This document shows, one piece after another, positions 35,835 through 44,295 of a stretch of DNA of 64,000 bases. The DNA is from Lysinibacillus parviboronicapiens (GTDB taxonomy: Bacteria; Bacillota; Bacilli; Bacillales_A; Planococcaceae). A model generated the notes under the pieces. It was given only the letters and a program-made list of their open reading frames with translations, was not told the DNA's origin and made no database searches. Made by a program: the position numbers and the translations under genes. Each line of letters starts with the position of its first letter. The first letter of the stretch is position 1. The DNA is taken from contig NZ_PYWI01000004.1 of the NCBI RefSeq assembly GCF_003049575.1, positions 1-64,000 of the forward strand. Direction: 5' to 3'.

Positions 35835-36424
35835 TTAAAAACCTGAAAATCCATTAAAGAAAGGGCTTAGCCACATAATAATATAGGTCAAACCATCGAA
35901 AAAGAGCAGGAGCCCAAGCGCGATCATTATATAGCCACCGATTTTTGTTATCTTATGGCTGTATTTTCGAAGCCATGCAACTTTCGTAACAACTTGTGAT
36001 AGCAGGAAAAATGGAATGGCAAACCCTAAAACGAACGCAAGCATATAGAGCCTTCCTACATTTGGATTTTGTGATGCCATCATAAACACGGCACCTGTGA
36101 TGGGGCCAGTACACGGCGTCCACCCTGCCGCAAATGCAAGTCCAATGAAGAAAGAACCAATATAGCCTGTTGGTCGATTGTTAAACTGTATTCTTCCTGT
36201 CATTCATCAAGAATTTTGGTGAGATTACAACAATAATCATCAAACCGAAAATGACAATTAATATTGTACCCACTTGGCGTAGTAAATTTTGATATTGAAA
36301 GAAGAACCATCCGACAACTGACGAGCTGTAGCCTAAAAAATAAATATAATTGAAAATCCTAAAAGGAAAAATATTGTATGTAGCACGATCCGTTTTGACT
36401 TTTTATTGTCACCTTGTAATTGAT
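35835..36424 (-). pseudogene. CcdA remnant (truncated and frameshifted)
   Basis: Leftward from about 36424 the frame reads KRIVLHTIFFLLGFSIIFIF and on to SPKFLMNDR, the second and third spans of CcdA cytochrome-c biogenesis thiol transporters. It then shifts frame near 36195-36200 to IQFNNRPTGYIGSFF and runs to the stop at 35835 with AAGWTPCTGP, the second active-site cysteine region. The N-terminal span with the first cysteine (PCVLP-type) is missing. The left end abuts a LysR gene fragment. It cannot be functional. Confidence 0.8.
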
Positions 36425-36625
36425 GTTTTCCGCGTGCGTTAAAAAATGGGCCCCTACGCTATTTAACTTCACTTGCTTGCCATGCCGATCAAAAAGTTGT
36501 GTCTGCAAGGCCTTCTCTAGATGCTGTATATGCTTCGTAACTGTTGATTGCATGACAAAGCATTTTTCTGCTACCTCGCGAAAATTCTCTGTTTTTATGA
36601 AAGTCCGTAACCACTCTGTTTCCAT
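36425..36625 (-). pseudogene. LysR-family regulator fragment
   Basis: The first 67 codons encode a LysR winged helix (FREVAEKCFVMQSTVTKHIQ, then HLEKALQTQLFDRHGKQV) and reach FLTHAEN. They then run directly into ccdA sequence without the effector-binding domain. AAGAGG precedes the ATG. A deletion has joined the 5' part of lysR to the inside of ccdA. Confidence 0.75.
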
Positions 36626-36674
36626 AGTATGCCTCTTTTGTTTTTTCCCATTATAACGAAATTTTTGAGCGGCT

Positions 36675-36700
36675 TGAAACCTTTTCTAAAATCGTGCGTA
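36675..36700 (+). promoter_or_regulatory. Sigma-W-type promoter of spo0M
   Basis: TGAAAC (36675-36680) and CGTA (36697-36700) are separated by exactly 16 bases, a perfect match to the B. subtilis sigma-W consensus. B. subtilis spo0M is known to belong to the sigma-W regulon. The site lies 35 bases before the spo0M ATG. Confidence 0.75.
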
Positions 36701-36735
36701 TAAATAGCTATCTAAATGCTATAGGAGGAATTCAC

Positions 36736-37503
36736 ATGTCTTTATTCAACAAAGCACTTGCAAGTATCGGTATTGGAGCAGCAACGGTTGATACGAAATT
36801 AGAGAAGGCTACATACAGAGCGGGCAAAGTCATGCACGGGGAAATCATGGTACGTGGTGGGCATGTCGAACAGCAAATTGATGCCATCTATGTCTCAGTT
36901 CATACTACTTATTTACGAGAAGCGAACGATAAGAAGTATACAGACGTGGCCGCTATTCAAAAAATAAAAGTAACAGAACCATTTACAATAGCTGCTGGCG
37001 AACATAAAGTGTTTCCTATTTCATTGACACTACCGATTGATACGCCGATTACGGCTGGTAAAACACAAGTATGGGTTCAGACAGGGCTCGATATTAAAAA
37101 TGCTGTTGACCCGAATGACAAAGACTATATTCGTGTTCAGCCAACCAAGCTTGCTGAAAGTGTGCTCGATGCCGTAAGTGGCCTTGGCTTCCGTTTACGT
37201 GAAGCAGAATGTGAACAGGCTTCGACTCGCTTGCGTAGAAAGTTTCCATTCGTACAGGAGTTTGAATTTGTACCGACTGGTAGCTACCGACGCCATCTTG
37301 ATGAACTTGAGCTTGTATTTCTTGCACAATCTGATTATTCAGTCGAGCTATTATTGCAAATTGACCGAAAAGCTAAAGGGCTAGGTAGTTTATTTGCTGA
37401 AGCATTGGATATGGATGAAAGCTATGTAAGAACGACCATTACAACACAGGACTTACCAAATATACAAGCAAATCTACAACAAATCATTATGAAACATCTA
37501 TAA
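36736..37503 (+). CDS. spo0M: Sporulation control protein Spo0M
   Basis: The 255-residue protein has an arrestin-like N-terminal domain (KATYRAGKVMHGEIMVRGG, residues ~24-42; VWVQTGLDIKNAVDPNDKDY) and the Spo0M C-terminal part. Spo0M affects entry into sporulation and binds cell-division or envelope proteins in B. subtilis. Length is that of the family. I start at MSLFNK because AGGAGG lies eight bases ahead; the frame is open further up. The sigma-W-like promoter suggests envelope stress control. Confidence 0.92.
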   Translation: MSLFNKALASIGIGAATVDTKLEKATYRAGKVMHGEIMVRGGHVEQQIDAIYVSVHTTYLREANDKKYTDVAAIQKIKVTEPFTIAAGEHKVFPISLTLPIDTPITAGKTQVWVQTGLDIKNAVDPNDKDYIRVQPTKLAESVLDAVSGLGFRLREAECEQASTRLRRKFPFVQEFEFVPTGSYRRHLDELELVFLAQSDYSVELLLQIDRKAKGLGSLFAEALDMDESYVRTTITTQDLPNIQANLQQIIMKHL

Positions 37504-37578
37504 ACTTACAGCTGTTTTTATCCGTAGTGAGCCTAAGATTTAACAAGTTAATTCATATCAATATTTTATTTATACGAC

Positions 37579-37619
37579 AGAAGAAAGATTTACATTTTAT
37601 ATATATCTTTCTTTTTTTC
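37579..37619 (+). terminator. Intrinsic terminator of spo0M
   Basis: agaaagat and atctttct form a stem with an AT-rich loop and are followed by a run of Ts. Confidence 0.65.
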
Positions 37620-37712
37620 TTACGGTTGTTGAGAAACGATGTACGTAATATGGGGCTAGAATGAAGTAGAATATAATTAAGGAAAGCATAAATGCAAACT
37701 GGAGGTGATGAC

Positions 37713-37916
37713 ATGGATTCAAAAGAAACACCAGCAGAAAAAAGAGAACGGTTAAAACAAAAGGAGTTAAAAAATAATCCTAGTGGTTCACTAAACGATG
37801 CCTTTAATAGTGGAAATAGTGGTAATTTAACAGGTATGAATGTGAAAGATATAGGGATATTAATTTTAGTGTTATTTTTTGGATACCTAATATACAAAAT
37901 TATTTTTAATGAATAG
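37713..37916 (+). CDS. Small membrane protein, DUF6366-like
   Basis: The 67-residue protein has a charged N-terminal half (ETPAEKRERLKQKELKNNPS) and one C-terminal membrane span (about residues 47-64). The KRERLKQKELKNNPSGSL pattern resembles DUF6366 proteins of Bacillus. GGAGGTGATGAC precedes the ATG. The function is unknown. It lies alone between spo0M and the ABC operon. Confidence 0.75.
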   Translation: MDSKETPAEKRERLKQKELKNNPSGSLNDAFNSGNSGNLTGMNVKDIGILILVLFFGYLIYKIIFNE

Positions 37917-38010
37917 CAGTTTAAATTTACAGAATTTTCATTTTTAATAAACAAAAAATGCACGTTGTGTCGAAGATGCTAGTTTTGTTAGCGCGTTGTT
38001 TTTTATGATT

Positions 38011-38057
38011 AAAAAACGCAGTATGAAAATCGAAATTTTTCATACTGCATCTTTTTT
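38011..38057. terminator. Bidirectional terminator
   Basis: gcagtatgaaaat and attttcatactgc pair, with A6 on the left and T6 on the right. It ends both the DUF6366-like gene and the leftward ABC operon. Confidence 0.8.
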
Positions 38058-38994
38058 AAGCTGTTATATCACGTTTCATAAAGGATACGTAGCTAATCGC
38101 AAGGAAAATCACTGCGTAGATAGCGAGTATAGTAAGAGAGAATGGCATTGTGATACCTTCAATCATTAAACCACCAGTTTCATACTGCGTTAAATTCGAA
38201 TGTGTTAACCACACATATTTGACAATTTCATATTTACTTAAGAACATGACAATCATTGTCCCCGTAAATGATAAAAACATTGTTAAGCCGATTGCTAATG
38301 AGCTTGAACGGAAGACAGAGCCAATTAAGAAGGCAAACAATGTAGACATGACAAAGTCACCCGCAGACAGTAAATAATGATAAGCTAAATCGCCCCATAC
38401 TGCCTTTTCAACAATTTGACCATTCACCATTTCTAACTCCGTGCCCGTTGCTACACCAAATAGTACGAATCCTACAATTGCACTGACAATGACATTCACT
38501 AGGAATAAAAATAGTCCAAATAGGAAAGTAGTAACTAATTTAGAGGTTAATATTTTTGCGCGAGTCATCGGACGTGTTAACAACATTTTAATCGTACCTG
38601 TTGAGAACTCATTCGATACGATACTCGCTGCCGTAATCACTGTAAATAATGTCACTAAAGTCAGCATACTGCTAGTAAATGACATAAAACTTTCGAGGCT
38701 TCCTTCCGTTTGATTTGGTACATCATTTGCTAAACGATATTCAGCAAGGGCAATTTGCTCTTCGAAATATTTTTTATCTTCTACAGTAAGTTCTTCATTT
38801 GTTAGTGACTCTTTATAATTTGTAATCGTTTGTTGTTCATTTTCTTGCCATGACAAGTCTTCTGCAGTCTTTGATTCATAATACTTCATCATGATACCTG
38901 GTCCAATAATCACAACGATTAACAGCGCGACCATCGCCCAAGTTCCTTTTTTATGCCATAATTTCATCCATTCATTTTGAATTAGCTTCAACAA
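38056..38994 (-). CDS. ABC transporter permease (ABC-2 type)
   Basis: The roughly 312-residue protein has a first span near residues 18-37, a long extracellular loop with coiled-coil character (about 40-100), then five more spans with FSTGTIKMLLTRPMTRAKIL (residues ~130-150), the ABC-2 coupling pattern. The start is uncertain: AGGAGG lies eight bases before a TTG at 38994, while the GTG at 39003 touches the ribosome site. It is the last gene of the five-gene YtrA-type operon and partners the ATPase before it. Confidence 0.85.
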   Translation of the reverse strand: MLKLIQNEWMKLWHKKGTWAMVALLIVVIIGPGIMMKYYESKTAEDLSWQENEQQTITNYKESLTNEELTVEDKKYFEEQIALAEYRLANDVPNQTEGSLESFMSFTSSMLTLVTLFTVITAASIVSNEFSTGTIKMLLTRPMTRAKILTSKLVTTFLFGLFLFLVNVIVSAIVGFVLFGVATGTELEMVNGQIVEKAVWGDLAYHYLLSAGDFVMSTLFAFLIGSVFRSSSLAIGLTMFLSFTGTMIVMFLSKYEIVKYVWLTHSNLTQYETGGLMIEGITMPFSLTILAIYAVIFLAISYVSFMKRDITA

Positions 38995-39892
38995 TTTGCC
39001 CACCTCCTGTCATTTCCAAGAATTGATCTTCTAATGTTTTTTGATGTGGTTGTACAGCAAATAGCTGAATACCTTCATTTACGAACTGTGTCATAAGGTT
39101 AGGAATGTCTTCTTTCTTTATTTCCACTACGACACCATTATTGTCAACCGTAAAGCTGAGGTCCAGTTTTTGTAACTGTGCTGTAACCTGTTCACTCGGT
39201 GTTGCCTCAATATAATAAAATGAAGCTGTATCATTTTTTATTTCACGTATGTCAATTAATTGCCCATTTTGAATAACGGCTACGCGATCACACATGAGCT
39301 CAATTTCTGACAGTAAATGGCTCGATACAAAAACAGACACGCCATCTTCCGTTGCAATTTTACGTAAATACATACGAAACTCTCGAATCCCTGCAGGATC
39401 AAGGCCATTTGTCGGCTCATCTAATATTAAGAATTTTGGTCGGTGTAAAAGTGCCTGAGCTAAGCCCAGACGTTGACGCATCCCAAGTGAATACGTCGAT
39501 ACTTTTTCATGAATGCGGTTTTCTAATCCGACTTGTGTTACGACTTCATCAATACGCGCTTTTGACACGTTTTTATGCATTCGTGCAAAATGCAGTAAGT
39601 TTTTATAACCCGTCATATATTTATACATTTCGGGATTTTCTACAATGACGCCAACCTTACTAATAGCTTCTTCATAATGCTCTTGTAAAGATTGGCCGTC
39701 GATAATGACTTTTCCTTCTGATGGATGCATGAGTCCGGTCATCATCCGAATCGTTGTCGTCTTCCCTGCTCCGTTTGGTCCTAAAAATCCAGTAATCTGC
39801 CCTGGATATAAATCGATATTTAAATTGTGAATCAATTGCTTACCTTTTATGGTTTTTGATAAGTTTTGTAGTTGGACAATTGGTTGTTGCAT
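38972..39892 (-). CDS. ABC transporter ATP-binding protein (BcrA-like)
   Basis: The 306-residue ATPase has Walker A GPNGAGKTTT (residues ~37-46), signature YSLGMRQRLGLAQALL and Walker B FLILDEPTNGLDPAG, then a C-terminal extension of about 90 residues as in BcrA/antibiotic or lantibiotic exporters. It begins a few bases after the preceding ATPase gene with AAGGGTG ahead and overlaps the permease gene. The pair probably exports or detoxifies a peptide-like compound; the substrate is unknown. Confidence 0.88.
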   Translation of the reverse strand: MQQPIVQLQNLSKTIKGKQLIHNLNIDLYPGQITGFLGPNGAGKTTTIRMMTGLMHPSEGKVIIDGQSLQEHYEEAISKVGVIVENPEMYKYMTGYKNLLHFARMHKNVSKARIDEVVTQVGLENRIHEKVSTYSLGMRQRLGLAQALLHRPKFLILDEPTNGLDPAGIREFRMYLRKIATEDGVSVFVSSHLLSEIELMCDRVAVIQNGQLIDIREIKNDTASFYYIEATPSEQVTAQLQKLDLSFTVDNNGVVVEIKKEDIPNLMTQFVNEGIQLFAVQPHQKTLEDQFLEMTGGGQIVEANSK

Positions 39893-39897
39893 GGATT

Positions 39898-40593
39898 TCA
39901 CCCTTTCCTATAGTACGTTTTCATCCATTGTAGAGCATCATTATTTGTCACATCTCGAATAGTCTCCACTTCATCATGCGCAAGTATAGCGCCATTTTGC
40001 AAAAGGATGATTTGATCTAAAATTGGTTCAACTTCGTATACCTCATGAGTCGATAAAATAATGGTTTGGTGTTCAATATCTGTAAATTGGATCAGCCCTT
40101 TGATTAACTCTTCACGAACAATTGGGTCAAGACCCGCGAATGGTTCATCCATCACATAATACGGCACCTCTCGGCCAAGCGTTGCCGCCATTTTCATTCG
40201 TCCTCGGTTACCTTTTGATAAATTCCTTAACTTGGTATCCATATCAACATGCAAAAATTGTGCAACGATACAGGCCTTATCGTAGGAAAAATCTTCAAAC
40301 TGCGAGGCGTAGTGCTGAAATAGCTGCTCGCCCGTATAAAAATCAAAAAACAAATCGGTGTCTGGCAAATACGCAATCTGACCAGCACTTCTACGCGTAA
40401 CAGATTGCCCATTCAACAGTACTTCCCCACTCGATGGCAGCAACAAGCCTGTCAAAACTTTCAATAACGTCGATTTTCCACTGCCATTTTCACCAACAAG
40501 TCCGATGATTTGCCCCGTAGGAAAAGAAAAAGTCACGTCTTGAATAATAGGCTTTTTTAAATAACGGAAAGAAACATTGGATAACTGTAACAT
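39898..40593 (-). CDS. ABC transporter ATP-binding protein (YtrB-like)
   Basis: The 231-residue ATPase has GENGSGKSTLLKVL (residues ~35-48), the signature LRNLSKGNRGRMKMA and Walker B PYYVMDEPFAGLDP. The changed signature (SKGNRG) is usual for YtrB-like subunits. It follows the GntR gene by 10 bases. Its membrane partner is probably the permease encoded first in the operon. Confidence 0.88.
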   Translation of the reverse strand: MLQLSNVSFRYLKKPIIQDVTFSFPTGQIIGLVGENGSGKSTLLKVLTGLLLPSSGEVLLNGQSVTRRSAGQIAYLPDTDLFFDFYTGEQLFQHYASQFEDFSYDKACIVAQFLHVDMDTKLRNLSKGNRGRMKMAATLGREVPYYVMDEPFAGLDPIVREELIKGLIQFTDIEHQTIILSTHEVYEVEPILDQIILLQNGAILAHDEVETIRDVTNNDALQWMKTYYRKG

Positions 40594-40603
40594 TTATTTC
40601 ACC

Positions 40604-40960
40604 TCACGATTTCTTGTGTAAAACAACGAGCATTTCTTCCCTTGAAAACCCAAGTGCTTCAATGGAAGTCAAAAAATTTTGTGCTAATAAATTTTTCATA
40701 TCTTCTCGTAGTTCTACTATTCGCTCTTCATTGGTTGTAATAAATGTCCCCTGACCGCGTTTAGTTTCCGTTAAATCCATCGCTTCCAACTCCTTATACA
40801 CACGTTGTACGGTATTGACATTCACGCCCGTTTCCACCGCATATTCTCGAACAGAAGGCAGTCGGTCCCCAAGTAATAGCTTCCCTTTCAGAATATCGCC
40901 ACATATGCGATCTACGAGCTGACTATAAATTGGTTTGTCACGCGAAAAATCTAATGTCAT
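40604..40960 (-). CDS. GntR-family regulator (YtrA type)
   Basis: The 118-residue protein has a GntR winged helix (GDRLPSVREYAVETGVNVNT, residues ~32-51, then VQRVYKELEAMD) and the short YtrA tail of about 45 residues with no ligand domain. YtrA repressors bind inverted repeats upstream of ABC operons and respond to cell-wall antibiotics in B. subtilis. Its ATG overlaps the permease stop by four bases. The palindrome at 41751-41784 is the likely operator. Confidence 0.9.
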   Translation of the reverse strand: MTLDFSRDKPIYSQLVDRICGDILKGKLLLGDRLPSVREYAVETGVNVNTVQRVYKELEAMDLTETKRGQGTFITTNEERIVELREDMKNLLAQNFLTSIEALGFSREEMLVVLHKKS

Positions 40961-41736
40961 CGTAATATCACCTTCTCAAGCCATTTTGTTGCGACGATAA
41001 AAAGGAGTACAAGTACGATGATAAAAAACAATTCTTCAACAAAGTACAACGAACCAAGTTCAATTTGCATGGTTGGCACTTCAGCTTTTGGTAAATATCG
41101 CTCCAACCTACCAATTGGAATTTCACCGAATTGGAAAATTTTATCATAATATTTACTCTCTGTAAATCGGAACCATCCATCCATAATGAAGAAAAAGGCA
41201 GGTGTGGCAATGGCAATAGCAAAACGACCTATAAAGCGCTTCATTTGTAGATAAAAAGCTAAGAACAGTAGGAGCATCACAAATAACATAAATTGGAACA
41301 TCACGATCATTGCTACAATCAGCAACAGGAATAATAGTATTTGTCCAAAAGTTGCCACATAATTTTCTCTTACAAAATAAAGCGCGAGCGACGTAAAGAG
41401 TAGATTGAATATTGCATACCCGATTAATGTGAAAATAATTTTCACACCAACCAGTTGCGCTATGGAACTCGTTGAATGGAGCCACATTTCTTTCGCCTTT
41501 AAATCAAAACGCATACTCGTGAAAAACTGTAATACGGCATAAAAGTTACCCAGCATTAATACAAGTATTGTGAAGAGAAAGAATAATTGTTGATGCGCCG
41601 TTGTAAAACCGTCTCCAAAACGTAGCAATAAATAGGGAACTATGAGCGAAAGCGCAAGTCCTCCAATGATTGTGAAAAAAAGCCTCCCTCTATAAAGTAC
41701 CCATTCCTTCTTCATCAGACCTGAAAATTTTTTCAA
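40957..41736 (-). CDS. ABC transporter membrane subunit
   Basis: The 259-residue protein has six hydrophobic segments (first near residues 15-35, last ending in VLLFIVATKWLE). It is the first gene of the YtrA-type operon. GAGGTG lies six bases before a TTG at 41736, which I take as the start; a GTG at 41745 overlaps the ribosome site and an ATG at 41715 has a weak one. It probably pairs with the YtrB-like ATPase. Confidence 0.75.
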   Translation of the reverse strand: MKKFSGLMKKEWVLYRGRLFFTIIGGLALSLIVPYLLLRFGDGFTTAHQQLFFLFTILVLMLGNFYAVLQFFTSMRFDLKAKEMWLHSTSSIAQLVGVKIIFTLIGYAIFNLLFTSLALYFVRENYVATFGQILLFLLLIVAMIVMFQFMLFVMLLLFLAFYLQMKRFIGRFAIAIATPAFFFIMDGWFRFTESKYYDKIFQFGEIPIGRLERYLPKAEVPTMQIELGSLYFVEELFFIIVLVLLFIVATKWLEKVILR

Positions 41737-41750
41737 TGAAAACACCTCGT

Positions 41751-41784
41751 GTCATAGTGTACTAGACACATATTACACTATGAC
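41751..41784 (-). promoter_or_regulatory. Palindromic operator of the YtrA-type operon
   Basis: GTCATAGTGTA (41751-41761) and TACACTATGAC (41774-41784) form a perfect 11-base inverted repeat with a 12-base centre, directly upstream of the first gene. Its position and symmetry fit a dimeric GntR/YtrA repressor site. Confidence 0.75.
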
Positions 41785-41815
41785 GAAATAATTTGCAATA
41801 GCCAAAGAAAGGAAC

Positions 41816-41849
41816 AAGGAAGAGGCTGTCAAGAACAGTGCTCTTCCTT
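41816..41849. terminator. Hairpin between the ABC and patatin operons
   Basis: aaggaagag and ctcttcctt enclose a 16-base loop past the end of the leftward patatin gene. No clear T run is present on the minus strand. Confidence 0.45.
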
Positions 41850-41895
41850 CATCCTTTTACTATAATAATCACTTGCTGTTAGTTCATGGCAACTG

Positions 41896-42753
41896 TTATT
41901 TTAAAAATTGCTTGAGTGCTGCCATTTGCTGCAAGGCTTGTGCATAACCCATTTCATAATTGGAATGCATTTGTGTTGTATCCTTCTCAAAGCTATTTAA
42001 TGCTTCAGTAGGACGGAATATAAATGCCCTACCTTCCTCCTCTAGCTGCTCACAATACGCCAACGATGCATTATAATGATCGGCCCGTTTTTCCATACTT
42101 TTCACTAAACTCGGGTAACGCTTCGCAAGTAATCGCATTGCCCACTTGCTTTGCCTATCTAGCTTTTTTCGATAACCCTTTGGTCGCGTTAACACAAGCA
42201 CATGTTTGTCAAAGCCTCTCTCAATGCCATGCTGAATCGGTATAGGTTCAGCTAACCCACCATCATAATAGGCAGTATCATTTAGTTTTATTTCCGGAAA
42301 TAGGATAGGAATGGCACATGTAGCACGTAACATCATACATTGTCGATCCATTTCTCGAGCATCCATATACTCTACTTGCCCCGTCGTTGCATTCGTTACA
42401 CCAAAAAGTAATTTCCCCTTATATTGCTGGTACGTATCCCAATCAAAAATATCTAACTGATTCGGAATCACATTATAAGCAAAATCTAAGCCGAATAGGC
42501 TCTTCTCTTTAAGAAAATTTTTCAAGCCCATATAACGCTTATCATGACGATAATCCATCAATACACGTAAGGAACGTTCCTTTTGCTGTGATACATAAGA
42601 GCATGCATTGATGGCGCCTGCCGAAATTGCTACGACATAAGGCATCATAATGTCATGCTCTAAAAAGGCATCTAGAACGCCCGATGTAAACAACGTGCGA
42701 AACGTACCTCCCTCTAATATTAAACTCGCATTCTCCACATTGACCTGTAGCAT
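41896..42753 (-). CDS. Patatin-like phospholipase
   Basis: The 285-residue protein has an oxyanion loop LILEGGTFRTLFTSGVLDAF (residues ~10-29), the nucleophile Ser in VAISAGAINA (residue ~43) and the catalytic Asp in YYDGGLAEPIP. The second residue of the GxSxG motif is Ala-Ile here. It resembles RssA/YchK-like patatins and should hydrolyse acyl esters. I start at MLQVNV, the ATG at 42753; the open frame upstream overlaps the DUF2812 gene. It ends the PadR operon. Confidence 0.82.
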   Translation of the reverse strand: MLQVNVENASLILEGGTFRTLFTSGVLDAFLEHDIMMPYVVAISAGAINACSYVSQQKERSLRVLMDYRHDKRYMGLKNFLKEKSLFGLDFAYNVIPNQLDIFDWDTYQQYKGKLLFGVTNATTGQVEYMDAREMDRQCMMLRATCAIPILFPEIKLNDTAYYDGGLAEPIPIQHGIERGFDKHVLVLTRPKGYRKKLDRQSKWAMRLLAKRYPSLVKSMEKRADHYNASLAYCEQLEEEGRAFIFRPTEALNSFEKDTTQMHSNYEMGYAQALQQMAALKQFLK

Positions 42754-42782
42754 CCCATCACTCTTTCCTCTATATTCCCTAT

Positions 42783-43889
42783 TTACAGTCCTGCTTTGAT
42801 CATTTTCAATTCTTTGAAATAGCCAATTATTGCTCTGGAAAGTATTGTTACCCACAATGCCACACATAAAATCAACAGCACACGTAATACACCGTCAATC
42901 GACCATTCAAAAAAGGACTCTGTCATTCTATAAAAATTCGTATATAAAGAAAAACCAAGAACTAGGAGCAAATATCCCCCAATGCCTGCACTCATATATA
43001 ATGCTTTTTTCATACCACGAATCTTCTCTTTAGGATCATAGGTCAATGCCGGTGTATTCTCTCCATTTTCATATGGCATTGCCCAAATCGAATAATGGAG
43101 CCACGTGATGTTGGATGTAAACTTTAACTGCCAGCCCATTTCCTTATGGATGGTAAAGAAGCTACTATCAACCTTTGGCTCAAAGCTAACTTCATAAGCA
43201 ATGCATTTGCTTCCCGTTTCACGAAATGTAAAAATAGCTGCAGTCACACGTTCTAACTCTAATCCAAGTCGTGCTTGTTCCTCGAGCCATGCCTTCGTTT
43301 GCAGCGGCAAATACATCCAGCCAAGTTTCATTTTCCGCACCTTTCGCCCGCTGCCTATGTCAGGAACAGTCATATCCATTTCTTGTTTTTCAAACTTTCG
43401 GTATGCCCTGTACACATAAATTGATAAGCTAATGAAAAGTGTAATAATAGCAAGAGGTATCGCAATCGACCACCAGCTTATACCGCCAATCACGTTCGAC
43501 ATGATTGCCGTTATTAAAATTATATTCAACTGTGCTGTTACAAAAAATATGCCTATTAGGATAAATAAATACGTATGCAGTCTAGCTCGTTTTACAATGG
43601 TTTCCCGAGATGGATAGACAGGAGCCTCTGTCATTTGCTCATTTTTCATAAATTGCCATCGACTCGAAGACGTCACTACCTGCCATCCCGCCTGTCTCAA
43701 AGCATTGGGCAACATATTTTTATCCAAACGAATCGCATATGCTACTGCACTTGGTTCCCCCTCTTCAAAGGTAAACATACGTGTCACCGCATTAAAATCA
43801 CATAAATGATAGCCCTTACTCGCCATATCTGTTAGCCATTTTTCAGTTTTATCGATTCGATAGCTCCACAGCCATTTCATCCTCTTCAC
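42783..43889 (-). CDS. DUF2812 membrane protein
   Basis: The 368-residue protein has two DUF2812 domains (residues ~3-60 starting KWLWSYRIDKTEKWLTDMAS, and ~185-250 starting RKMKLGWMYLPLQTK), each followed by two membrane spans (about 100-150 and 295-355). It starts with a GTG that overlaps the PadR stop (GTGA) and has GGAGG in front. DUF2812 proteins are commonly encoded next to PadR regulators; their role is unknown, perhaps membrane stress. Confidence 0.88.
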   Translation of the reverse strand: MKRMKWLWSYRIDKTEKWLTDMASKGYHLCDFNAVTRMFTFEEGEPSAVAYAIRLDKNMLPNALRQAGWQVVTSSSRWQFMKNEQMTEAPVYPSRETIVKRARLHTYLFILIGIFFVTAQLNIILITAIMSNVIGGISWWSIAIPLAIITLFISLSIYVYRAYRKFEKQEMDMTVPDIGSGRKVRKMKLGWMYLPLQTKAWLEEQARLGLELERVTAAIFTFRETGSKCIAYEVSFEPKVDSSFFTIHKEMGWQLKFTSNITWLHYSIWAMPYENGENTPALTYDPKEKIRGMKKALYMSAGIGGYLLLVLGFSLYTNFYRMTESFFEWSIDGVLRVLLILCVALWVTILSRAIIGYFKELKMIKAGL

Positions 43890-44209
43890 CTAAAATCCTC
43901 CTCAAAGCGTAATACATGCGCATGTACTTCCTTTAAACGATTCATTTCAGCCTGCATTACTTGCTTGCCAATTGTCGTTACTTCATAGATGGTTTTTCTG
44001 CGTTCATCCGCAAAGACTGAAATCATTGCGTCCTGTTGCATTTTAGTTAGCGTACCGTATATGGTGCCCGAGCCAAGCTTTATACGACCGTTCGTTAATT
44101 CTTCTACGCGTTTGATAATGCCATACCCATGATGAGGCTCAGTAAGCGATAATAATATATAAAATGCGGTTTCAGTCATCGGTACATATTTTTTTAATAA
44201 CTTTTCCAA
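43886..44209 (-). CDS. PadR-family transcriptional regulator
   Basis: The 107-residue protein has the PadR winged helix (TETAFYILLSLTEPHHGYGI, residues ~11-30; KLGSGTIYGTLTKMQQD) and a short C-terminal dimerisation helix. The TTG start at 44209 has GGAGGTG six bases upstream. It heads an operon with DUF2812 and patatin genes and probably represses it from the palindromic region at 44222-44274. Confidence 0.9.
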   Translation of the reverse strand: MEKLLKKYVPMTETAFYILLSLTEPHHGYGIIKRVEELTNGRIKLGSGTIYGTLTKMQQDAMISVFADERRKTIYEVTTIGKQVMQAEMNRLKEVHAHVLRFEEDFR

Positions 44210-44221
44210 TTGTTCACCTCC

Positions 44222-44274
44222 ATATGTCACACTGTGACTATATCGTATCTCGACTATATCACATCGCGACATAT
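44222..44274 (-). promoter_or_regulatory. Operator region of the PadR operon
   Basis: atatgtc (44222-44228) and gacatat (44268-44274) form the ends of a 53-base imperfect palindrome that also holds gactatatc/gactatatc repeats. ATGT-ACAT ends are typical of PadR sites. It lies just upstream of the padR start. Confidence 0.6.
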
Positions 44275-44295
44275 TAGTTCAAATTAAATATTGGC

